DNA from: Cribrihabitans_A neustonicus
Lineage (GTDB): Bacteria > Pseudomonadota > Alphaproteobacteria > Rhodobacterales > Rhodobacteraceae
Length of the DNA stretch: 64,000 nucleotides
Direction of reading: 5' to 3'
Assembly: GCF_048820895.1 (NCBI RefSeq)
Contig: NZ_JBMERQ010000002.1
Span: forward strand, 744,001 to 808,000
Below are positions 58,042 to 64,000 of this stretch, in pieces. Each line of letters begins with the position of its first letter. Positions within the stretch are counted from its first letter, which is position 1. A model generated the notes under the pieces. It was given only the letters and a program-made list of their open reading frames with translations, made no database searches and was not told the origin of the DNA. The translations under genes and the position numbers were made by a program.

Positions 58042-59832
58042 CTAAGCGCCGCATTTGGAGGAAATTGCTGTCGTTTCCGGCATGGGTCGTGCGCGATCCG
58101 GTGTGCCATCTGCGGTGGATTTTCCCAGGGTGCAGGCGGCTTCGTGCTGGCTGAGGAAGACTTCGCCGGTCAGCTCGTCCAGGAAATGGCTGCGTTTCAG
58201 CCGGTCCATCACCGGGCCCTTCACCTCGCTCAGGTGCAGCCGGATGCCCGCTTCGCGCAGGCGGGTATTGATCGTCTCCAGCGATTCGAGCGCGGAGAGG
58301 TCGATCTCGTTCACCGCCGGAAACATCAGCACCACGTCCGTGAGCTCGGCCTTGTCGGCGGCATAGGCAGCAAGCTGGTCCTCCAGATAACGGGCGTTGG
58401 GGAAGTAGAGGCTTTCGTCCACCCGGAGCGACAGCACATGCGGCTGGGTTTCCACCCGGTGGCGCAGCACGTTGCGGAAATGCTCGGTGCCTGGCACGCG
58501 GCCAACCACCGCCATATGCGGGCGCGAGGTCTTGTAGAGATGCACGAGGATCGAGGTCAGCACACCCGCCGATACCCCGGCCTCGACCCCGGCCAGCAGG
58601 GTGAGGGCGATGGTCACGGCGACCGCGGCGAAATCGGCGCGGCTGAAGGTCCAGGCGCGTTTTAAGATGGAGAAGTCCACAAGGCTCAGCACCGCAACAA
58701 TGATGGTCGCCGCCAGCACCGCCTTCGGCAAGTAGTGGATCAGCGGTGTGAGATAGAGCGCGGCCAGGGCAAGGCCGAGGGCGGTAAAGGCCCCGGCCGC
58801 GGGGGTTTCAGCACCGGCGTCGTGGTTCACCACCGAGCGGGAGAAGCCGCCGGTAACAGGGAACCCGCCGCTGAAGGCCGCGCCGAGGTTGGCCGCGCCC
58901 AGCCCGATCAGCTCCTGATCAGGGTCGATGCGCTGCCGCTTTTTGGCGGCAAGGGTTTGGGCGACGGAGATGCTTTCGACAAAACCGATGATGGAGATCA
59001 GCAGCGCGGGCATCGCCAATTGTGAAATCAGCGCTGGCGAGGAGGACGGGAGGGTCAGCGGAGGCAGGCTCTGCGGCACTTCCCCGACGATGGCTACCCC
59101 CTGCTGGTCAAGGCCGAAGGCCCATACCGCCAGCGTTGCGGCAGCGATGGCGAGCACCGGCCCGGCTTTCGAGCCAACATCCGCCAGCTTCGGACCCAGC
59201 CCGATCCGGCGCAGCAGCGGCTTCAGACCGCTGCGCACCCAGAACAGGAAAGCGGTGGCCGCCGCGCCGATTATGAGCGTCGCGAGGCTGGTGGAGCCGA
59301 TGTTCTGCCATAGCCCTTCGAGGATTTCCGGCAGCGTGTGGCCGCCGCCCTCCACGCCGAGGATGTGGCGCAGCTGGCTCGCGGCAATGAGCAGGCCGCT
59401 TGCAGTGATGAAGCCCGCGATCACCGGATGTGACAGGAAGTTGGCCAGAAACCCCAGGCGCAGGAACCCCAGCGCCAGCAGCATCGCCCCCGACAGTCCC
59501 GCCAGGGTCAGCGCAGCCGTGGCATAGCCCGCAGTACCGCTCTCCGCCACTTGGCCCACGGCCGCCGCCGTCATCAGGGAGACCACTGCCACCGGCCCGA
59601 CCGCGAGCGAGCGTGAAGTGCCGAGTACCGCATAGAGCAGGATCGGCACGATCGAGGCGTAGATCCCGGCCTCTGGCGGCAGTCCGGCCAGCAGCGCATA
59701 TGCCAGCGACTGCGGGATCAGCATGATGGTCACGATCACCGCCGCCACCGCATCGCCGGTGAACTCGGCACGCCCGTAGCGGCGGCCCCAGTCGAGGATG
59801 GGCAGGTATCGCGTCAGGGGGCGCAGGGGCAT
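58042..59832 (-). CDS. SulP family inorganic anion (sulfate) permease with STAS domain
   Basis: The 596-residue transporter starts MPLRPLTRYLPILDWGRRYG and has about 10-12 membrane helices, including the SulP signature region IMLIPQSLAYALLAGLPPEAGIYASIVP, followed by a cytoplasmic STAS domain (LYFPNARYLEDQLAAY; VNEIDLSALESLETINTRLR). It moves sulfate or another anion such as bicarbonate. It lies 34 bases downstream of blh, in the bigR-controlled unit, so export or recycling of sulfite/sulfate from sulfide oxidation is the likely role; that is inference. Confidence 0.92.
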   Translation of the reverse strand: MPLRPLTRYLPILDWGRRYGRAEFTGDAVAAVIVTIMLIPQSLAYALLAGLPPEAGIYASIVPILLYAVLGTSRSLAVGPVAVVSLMTAAAVGQVAESGTAGYATAALTLAGLSGAMLLALGFLRLGFLANFLSHPVIAGFITASGLLIAASQLRHILGVEGGGHTLPEILEGLWQNIGSTSLATLIIGAAATAFLFWVRSGLKPLLRRIGLGPKLADVGSKAGPVLAIAAATLAVWAFGLDQQGVAIVGEVPQSLPPLTLPSSSPALISQLAMPALLISIIGFVESISVAQTLAAKKRQRIDPDQELIGLGAANLGAAFSGGFPVTGGFSRSVVNHDAGAETPAAGAFTALGLALAALYLTPLIHYLPKAVLAATIIVAVLSLVDFSILKRAWTFSRADFAAVAVTIALTLLAGVEAGVSAGVLTSILVHLYKTSRPHMAVVGRVPGTEHFRNVLRHRVETQPHVLSLRVDESLYFPNARYLEDQLAAYAADKAELTDVVLMFPAVNEIDLSALESLETINTRLREAGIRLHLSEVKGPVMDRLKRSHFLDELTGEVFLSQHEAACTLGKSTADGTPDRARPMPETTAISSKCGA

Positions 59833-59866
59833 TGCTGGGTCCGTTCAATAGGGGAGGGGCACCCGG

Positions 59867-60784
59867 TCAGGTAAAGCGGTTGGCGGGCAGCTTCAGGTAG
59901 TGATGGCCGTCATTCTCGGCCTCGGGCAGACGTCCGGCGCGCAGGTTGACCTGGAGCGCCGCAAGAATGCGGTGGGGCAGCGCCAGTGTGGCGTCGCGTT
60001 CCTGCCGCCGCCGGATGAAATCTTCTCGCGTTGTACCGTCCTTCACGTGCTTGTTCTCCGCCTTGTGCCTGGCCACCGTGGCCTCCCACATCGGCTCGTC
60101 CCGCCCGGGCGCGCCGTAGTCATGGCCGACGAAAAGACGGGTCTCCGGCGGCAGGGACAGGATGGCTTGGATCGACTCCCACAGTTCCTCGGTCTTGCCG
60201 CCAGGGAAGTCCGAGCGTGAGGTGCCCGCGTCCGGCTGCATCAGCGTATCATGCACGAAAGCGGCATCGCCGCAGACGTAAGTGATCGAACCGAGCGTGT
60301 GGCCCGGCGAGAGCATGACCTTGACACCGAGATTGCCGATCTCGAAGGTCTCGCCTTCCTCGAACAGGCGGTCAAAGTCGCGCTGGGGATCGAAAGCATT
60401 CGGCAGATTATAGAGATCCGCCCAAATCTTCGCGATCTCGGGTACCAGCGCGCCGATGGCGTTGGGCGCTCCGGTGCGTTCCTTCAGCTGGGCCGAGGCC
60501 ATCACGTGGTCGGCATGCGGGTGGGTGTCCAGCACCCAGACCACCTCCAGCCCGTTCTCCTCGACCAGGCCCAGCACCTGCTCCAGGCTCTCGGTGGAGA
60601 ACGTGCCGCTGCGATGGTCGAAGTTCCACACCACGTCGATCAGCGCGGCCTTCTTCGTCTCCGGGTCGGCGCAGATGTACTGGATCGAGCCGGTATCCGG
60701 TTCGTAGATGCCCCAGACATCCGGGCTGCCCGCGCCGGTGGAAGCGGAAAAGCGCACGACGGGGGTTTCCAGGGGATCGCTCAT
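59867..60784 (-). CDS. blh: Beta-lactamase-like hydrolase, persulfide dioxygenase family
   Basis: The ATG at 60784 (MSDPLETPVVRFSAS) overlaps the preceding YeeE gene stop (ATGA). The 305-residue protein has the metallo-beta-lactamase HxHxDH motif in LDTHPHADHVMAS, later LSPGHTLGSITY, DAAFVHDTLMQPDAG and LFVGHDYG. It lacks a fused rhodanese domain. This is the Blh/ETHE1-like group linked to BigR, which oxidises glutathione persulfide to sulfite with O2. It acts in cytosolic sulfide detoxification together with the adjacent transporters. Confidence 0.92.
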   Translation of the reverse strand: MSDPLETPVVRFSASTGAGSPDVWGIYEPDTGSIQYICADPETKKAALIDVVWNFDHRSGTFSTESLEQVLGLVEENGLEVVWVLDTHPHADHVMASAQLKERTGAPNAIGALVPEIAKIWADLYNLPNAFDPQRDFDRLFEEGETFEIGNLGVKVMLSPGHTLGSITYVCGDAAFVHDTLMQPDAGTSRSDFPGGKTEELWESIQAILSLPPETRLFVGHDYGAPGRDEPMWEATVARHKAENKHVKDGTTREDFIRRRQERDATLALPHRILAALQVNLRAGRLPEAENDGHHYLKLPANRFT

Positions 60785-61224
60785 TGGGTCGCTCCTTTCG
60801 AAAACGGGGTGGGGAGGTTGCCGGCATTGCGGGCCAGCCACATGCCGGCCAGCATGAAGGGCACGAAAATCAGCGTGCCGGTGGCACCGATCGGCAGCGC
60901 GGTGAGCGCCGGGCCGGGGCAGAAGCCGCCCAGCCCCCAGCCGACGCCGAACAGCGCCGCGCCGGTGAGCAGCTTGGGGTCGAGGTCGGTTCGGGTGGGG
61001 ATGCGGAACTGACTGTCGAACAAGGGCTTTTGCAGGTTCCGCGTCAGCAGCGCGAAGCCCGGCGCGGTGATAGCGATGGCACCGCCCATTACGAAGGCGA
61101 GCGAAGGATCCCAGGTGCCGAAGAGGTCCAGGAAGTTCAGGACCTTGGCCGGGTTCGCCATGCCGGAAAGGATCAGGCCGAGGCCGAAAACGAGGCCGGA
61201 AAGCAGCGCGAAGATCTGTTTCAT
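60781..61224 (-). CDS. pmpB: YeeE/YedE half-transporter, second subunit
   Basis: A 147-residue membrane protein starting MKQIFALLSGLVFGLGLILS at 61224, one base after the stop of the first subunit. It has four hydrophobic segments and the GMANPAKVLNFLDLFGTWDPSLAFVMGG and GVGWGLGGFCPGPALT motifs of DUF6691/YeeE-type thiosulfate or sulfur-compound transporters. The cysteine in GFCPGP is the conserved relay residue of this superfamily. Its pairing with the upstream gene matches the pmpA-pmpB halves of BigR operons. Confidence 0.88.
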   Translation of the reverse strand: MKQIFALLSGLVFGLGLILSGMANPAKVLNFLDLFGTWDPSLAFVMGGAIAITAPGFALLTRNLQKPLFDSQFRIPTRTDLDPKLLTGAALFGVGWGLGGFCPGPALTALPIGATGTLIFVPFMLAGMWLARNAGNLPTPFSKGATQ

Positions 61225-61225
61225 G

Positions 61226-61660
61226 TCAGCCTCCGAAGCCGTGGCGGATGACAAGCACGGTCACGAAGGCCGTCGCCATGAAAGTCACGGTCGCCAGGAT
61301 CGACCGCATCGAGCCGCGGGAGATGCCGCAGACACCGTGGCCTGAGGTGCAGCCGCTGCCGACAACCGCGCCGAAGCCGACCAGCAGGCCGGCGGCCGCC
61401 ATCAGGAGCGGGCTGGAGGGCACCCATTGCTGGGGCCAGCTGCCGGACGCCAGGGCCCAAAGCGGTGCTGCCAGCAATAATCCCAGCACGAACATCGCCG
61501 AGACGCCGCGCGCCTCGCCATCGGTGGACCGCGCGAAGATGCGGGAGGTAAGGCCGCTGATCCCGGCGATCCGGCCGTTAGTGGCCATCAAGAGCACCGC
61601 GGAGACGCCAATCAGCGCGCCGCCCGCGAGAGAGGCCCAGGGGGTGAACTCTGTTTCCAT
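61226..61660 (-). CDS. pmpA: YeeE/YedE half-transporter, first subunit
   Basis: A 144-residue membrane protein with four hydrophobic segments and the conserved GSGCTSGHGVCGISRGS loop, containing two cysteines likely to carry sulfur through the membrane. The order bigR (divergent)-pmpA-pmpB-blh-sulP is the classical bigR arrangement with an added SulP gene. Family members import or export thiosulfate and related reduced sulfur; direction is unproven here. Confidence 0.88.
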   Translation of the reverse strand: METEFTPWASLAGGALIGVSAVLLMATNGRIAGISGLTSRIFARSTDGEARGVSAMFVLGLLLAAPLWALASGSWPQQWVPSSPLLMAAAGLLVGFGAVVGSGCTSGHGVCGISRGSMRSILATVTFMATAFVTVLVIRHGFGG

Positions 61661-61722
61661 GTCAGCACTCCGTTATCAGGCGGACAACGCCGCCGTGCTT
61701 GTCACTGTTCCATATTATGCAT

Positions 61723-61742
61723 ATATTCCTAATCGAGAATAT
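61723..61742. promoter_or_regulatory. BigR/SqrR-type operator
   Basis: ATATTC-N8-GAATAT (containing ATTC-N8-GAAT) lies between the divergent pmpA (start 61660) and bigR (start 61757), 14 bases from the bigR start. It fits the inverted repeat I recall for BigR/SqrR regulators. A nested GAATATTC palindrome overlaps its right arm. Confidence 0.75.
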
Positions 61743-61756
61743 TCAATAGGTCTAAT

Positions 61757-62092
61757 ATGCGGGAAGCTGAAGATATCGAGGCCGAAGATTTCCTCCAAGG
61801 CGACATCGCGGGGGCGGCCGCACTGATGGGGATGCTGGCATCAGAGGCGCGGCTGCAGATCCTGTGCCGCCTCGCCGGCGGGCAGGAGCGTTCGGTGGGC
61901 GAGCTGGCACGGCTCTGCGCGATGCCGCAACCGTCGATGTCGCAGCAGCTGAAGCGGCTGAAGGAAGCCGGGCTGGTGGCGGCCCGGCGCGATGGGCAGA
62001 CGATTTACTACCGGGTTACCAGCCGTGAGGCTGCTGCTGTGCTGGAAACGCTGCACCGGCTTTATTGCGATCGTGCCGTGCCCCGCGGGTGA
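61757..62092 (+). CDS. bigR: Persulfide-sensing ArsR-family repressor (BigR/SqrR type)
   Basis: The 111-residue winged-helix protein has SEARLQILCRLAGGQERSVGELARLCAMPQPSMSQQLKRLKEAGLV. Cysteines C37 and C104 are 67 residues apart, close to the cysteine pair that forms a tetrasulfide or disulfide in SqrR/BigR, with an extra C54. When oxidised by sulfane sulfur it should release the divergent operon. The ATG has only a weak AGG upstream, and an operator overlaps its leader, so it is probably autoregulated. Confidence 0.9.
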   Translation: MREAEDIEAEDFLQGDIAGAAALMGMLASEARLQILCRLAGGQERSVGELARLCAMPQPSMSQQLKRLKEAGLVAARRDGQTIYYRVTSREAAAVLETLHRLYCDRAVPRG

Positions 62093-62283
62093 GATCCGGA
62101 CTGGAGCTCTCTTCCGTCATCTGCGCAGGGCTCTCCCTGGGTAGACAAGTCGCATGTATATAGTCGAATGTATAAATTCGAAGTGCGAACAGACACGTGC
62201 CGCACCGGCGGAATCCGCAGCCCGGGTGCAATTTGAAAGCAGCTGGGCGGTGCCGTCTGCGGCCAATCACGGGAGGTCAAAAA

Positions 62284-62754
62284 ATGCTTATGAAATGGGT
62301 GCGCGGCGCGGTTGCCGCCGGGCTCGCCGCGGTGGCCTTGTTTGCCGCCGGCGCAGCGGCGGCGCAGGACAGCAGCCGCTACGGACCGCAGAAGGTGGTG
62401 TATCACATCAACGGCACCGGCGGTGAAGAAGCCAAAGCTTACCGGGGTGCCCTTCGCAACGTGCAAAACCACATCAACGCTGTCGGGCGCGAAAATCTCG
62501 AGGTGAAAGTGGTGCTGCACGGCAATGGCGTCGGGCTGCTCCAGGAAGCGCTTTCCAACGAACAGGTGCAAATGGCGGTGACCAGCCTGCGGGGACAGAA
62601 TGTGGTCTTCCTTGTTTGCAACAACACGCTCACCGGCCGCGGCATCGACTACGAAACCGGGCTGTTTGAGGTCTTCGAGGACCAGATCGTGCCTTCGGGT
62701 GTGGCGGAACTAAGCTACCTGCAGGGGCAGGGCTACACATATGTGAAGCCGTAG
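62284..62754 (+). CDS. DsrE-family secreted protein
   Basis: The ATG at 62284 follows GGGAGG; the signal peptide ends near GAAAAQDS. The 156-residue protein has a DsrE/F-like Rossmann fold: VVYHINGTGGEEAKAYRGAL, VKVVLHGNGVGLLQEALS and VVFLVCNNTLTGRGID with one cysteine that could carry persulfide sulfur. It is predicted periplasmic. Direct ATGTATA repeats (62154-62160 and 62168-62174) and a TCGAA-N8-TTCGA inverted repeat lie in its leader. Its place beside the BigR module supports a role in sulfur handling. Confidence 0.85.
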   Translation: MLMKWVRGAVAAGLAAVALFAAGAAAAQDSSRYGPQKVVYHINGTGGEEAKAYRGALRNVQNHINAVGRENLEVKVVLHGNGVGLLQEALSNEQVQMAVTSLRGQNVVFLVCNNTLTGRGIDYETGLFEVFEDQIVPSGVAELSYLQGQGYTYVKP

Positions 62755-62762
62755 ACGGGCGG

Positions 62763-62796
62763 CTGAGCCGCCGGGCTTTGGCGCCCGGCGGCTCAG
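62763..62796. terminator. Convergent bidirectional hairpin between dsrE-like and rhodanese genes
   Basis: CTGAGCCGCCGGGC and GCCCGGCGGCTCAG are perfect 14-base arms around TTTGGC, exactly between two converging genes. No T-run on either strand, but the stem is strong enough to stall transcripts from both sides. Confidence 0.75.
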
Positions 62797-62818
62797 ATTC
62801 CCTTAACTGCCTGGCGGT

Positions 62819-63400
62819 TCAGTTCCCTTCAGATACCGTGAGACCCAGAATGCGCCAGAGCTGCATGCCGCCGCGGTAGTAGCTGATCCGTTCCGCCGGG
62901 TAGCCGGCCCCGATCATTGCGCGGATCGCGGTGGGCGACTGGCCGCACCACGGGCCGTTGCAGAACAGGGCGACCCGCGGCGCGTCCGCGCAATCCCAGC
63001 CGTCGAAATCCGCTTCGCAGCCCAGTTCCCCCAGCCGGTCGCTGATCTCGTCCCAGGGCAGATGGCGGGCGCCGGGAATGGTGCCGCCCTCGTACCAATC
63101 GCGGGTGCGGCTGTCGATGACGATGGCTTCCGGATCGTTCAGCATGTCCAGAAGTTCCAGCTCGCCGATCGTCGTTACGCCTTCGGCCGGGCTCATGGGC
63201 TGGATGCAGAAGGGCGGGCAGGCGCGGGAGGTCTTGGCAAACTCGCCGGTAATCACGGCGCTGTTGTCCTGCCCGCGCCGGATTTCGACCGGGCCGGACG
63301 GCGTTTCCACCGTGACCGACAGGCGTTCGGCGTCAATACCGACGGGCTCCGCCAGGACCGGCAGGGCAAGACAGGACAGGAAAGCGGCGATGCGGAACAT
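62819..63400 (-). CDS. Secreted rhodanese-domain protein
   Basis: The ATG at 63400 (MFRIAAFLSCLALPVLAEPV) gives 193 residues with a signal peptide. The rhodanese domain has VIDSRTRDWYEGGTIPGARHLPWDE and the active-site loop LFCNGPWCGQSPTAI, whose first cysteine is the usual persulfide acceptor and whose second is unusual for the family. It should move sulfane sulfur in the periplasm. It follows the DUF302 gene by 46 bases on the same strand, so the two are probably co-transcribed. Confidence 0.87.
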   Translation of the reverse strand: MFRIAAFLSCLALPVLAEPVGIDAERLSVTVETPSGPVEIRRGQDNSAVITGEFAKTSRACPPFCIQPMSPAEGVTTIGELELLDMLNDPEAIVIDSRTRDWYEGGTIPGARHLPWDEISDRLGELGCEADFDGWDCADAPRVALFCNGPWCGQSPTAIRAMIGAGYPAERISYYRGGMQLWRILGLTVSEGN

Positions 63401-63446
63401 AAATGGCCTCCTCAGGCTGCAAGTTGCGGGCGGGCGGCTGCCGGCG

Positions 63447-63878
63447 TCATTGGCCGGCCGCCTCCTGGGCAATACGGTCGAGCAAGGCCTGAACGTCCTG
63501 CATCGGGCCCTCGGGGAGCACCCGGTAGCCGATTTCCACAGTCCCCTCGCGGCCGGTGACGAAGATCCCGTAGGGGCAATGGGCGATATTCGCAGGGTCA
63601 GCTTCCATTACCTTGCGCGACAGCACCGCCGAGCAGAACAGGAAAACGTCGGCTTCGTCGAAGATCTTTGCGGTGCTGCCCACATCCTCGCCGGTGCGGT
63701 TGAGCATCGCCCCGACGTGGCTCACGTAGTCCACGACCAGCCCTTCGCCGACAATGGCGCTTTCCACGCTGAAGGCGGCGTCTTCGAAGCTGCCGTCGAA
63801 GGGGTAGGTGATCACCTCCTGGGCGGCGGCAGCGCCGCCTGCCAGCGCGGCCAGCGCCGCAATCACAAATGTCTTCAT
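63447..63878 (-). CDS. Secreted DUF302 family protein
   Basis: The 143-residue protein has a signal peptide (MKTFVIAALAALAGGAAAAQ) and a DUF302 domain: YPFDGSFEDAAFSVESAIVGEGLVVDYVSHVGAML, then FLFCSAVLSRKVMEADPANIAHCPYGIFV and GYRVLPEG. DUF302 proteins are small and periplasmic, often encoded with sulfur-oxidation or copper genes; their function is unknown. Two cysteines (FLFCSA, AHCPYG) could coordinate metal or sulfur. Here it lies upstream of the rhodanese gene. Confidence 0.85.
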   Translation of the reverse strand: MKTFVIAALAALAGGAAAAQEVITYPFDGSFEDAAFSVESAIVGEGLVVDYVSHVGAMLNRTGEDVGSTAKIFDEADVFLFCSAVLSRKVMEADPANIAHCPYGIFVTGREGTVEIGYRVLPEGPMQDVQALLDRIAQEAAGQ

Positions 63879-63917
63879 GCCTTGGTCCTCCCTTGCTTCC
63901 AGACTTGATGCGGGTCA

Positions 63918-63936
63918 GGCCGGGCAAAGCCCGGCC
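63918..63936. terminator. Hairpin near right edge
   Basis: GGCCGGGC and GCCCGGCC are perfect 8-base arms around AAA, followed by GTTT on the plus strand, 40 bases upstream of the DUF302 start. It may end a transcript arriving from outside the window on either strand. The last 64 bases show nothing else. Confidence 0.45.
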
Positions 63937-64000
63937 GTTTCCCTGCCGCTGGCGCGGCGCGATGCGGTGGCCGGATGGGCCGGCCGCCGGAATGGCTCAC

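Noticed and set aside
1..64000. CRISPR arrays, prophage, insertion sequences, integrases and toxin-antitoxin pairs
   Set aside because: No regularly spaced repeats, transposase, integrase or toxin-antitoxin motifs were seen on either strand.

Overview
The window is a contiguous piece of a high-GC alphaproteobacterial chromosome. Gene content and order (fabI-fabB-fabA divergent from irr; miaB-ompA-phoH-ybeY-corC-lnt-metK-trmB; aroA-cmk; rpsA-ihfB-lapA-trpF-trpB; a SAM/SAH-type riboswitch in front of metK; a smo/mtl polyol operon; a BigR sulfide module) point to Rhodobacteraceae, most likely the marine Roseobacter group (Leisingera/Phaeobacter/Ruegeria-like). No prophage, insertion sequence, integrase, plasmid replication gene or CRISPR array was found. 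The species call is an inference from gene order and remembered families, not from a database search.

Layout. 1-5.1 kb (minus strand): the end of a protocatechuate (pca) operon (pcaD, a small alpha/beta hydrolase, pcaB cut by the window edge), preceded by a HAD dehalogenase, another alpha/beta hydrolase and a PLP serine/threonine dehydratase. 5.3-6.9 kb: an FKBP/SlyD-like prolyl isomerase and an AAC(3)-family acetyltransferase. 7.2-10.4 kb: unsaturated fatty acid synthesis (fabI, fabB, fabA) divergent from the iron regulator irr. 10.4-15.3 kb: an accessory patch with a LysR regulator, a phytanoyl-CoA dioxygenase homologue, an Nmad3-like protein, a radical SAM/SPASM protein and an unrecognised protein. 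15.4-27 kb: housekeeping genes for tRNA and rRNA maturation, envelope lipoproteins, SAM synthesis and the end of the shikimate pathway. 27-31 kb: small regulators, a nitroreductase and ribosomal protein S1. 31-37.3 kb: ihfB, lapA and trpF/trpB, with trpA split off downstream of ychF and a PagL-like gene. 37.4-42.5 kb: an unknown membrane protein, lldD, rplY, pth, a nucleoside hydrolase and tRNA-Ser(GCT). 42.7-45.6 kb: two phosphatases. 45.7-53.6 kb: a LacI-controlled mannitol-type uptake and catabolism operon. 53.8-58 kb: a glutathione transferase, an isocitrate-lyase-superfamily enzyme and a chemoreceptor. 58-63.9 kb: a BigR-type reactive-sulfur module (regulator, two YeeE half-transporters, persulfide-dioxygenase-like hydrolase, SulP permease) followed by DsrE, rhodanese and DUF302 proteins.

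Regulatory sequence is unusually readable here. There is a riboswitch over the metK ribosome-binding site. An 8-1-8 palindrome overlaps the irr -35 box. Two matched palindromes flank the lacI gene of the polyol operon. An ATTC-N8-GAAT site lies in the bigR divergon. A strong hairpin sits between the binding-protein and permease genes, and several intrinsic terminators are clear. Three families of dispersed GC-rich intergenic repeats occur in more than one copy. The strongest leads for something undescribed are the adjacent OmpA-family protein and lipoprotein that share a 32-residue two-cysteine motif, and the chromosomal Nmad3-like gene beside a radical SAM enzyme.
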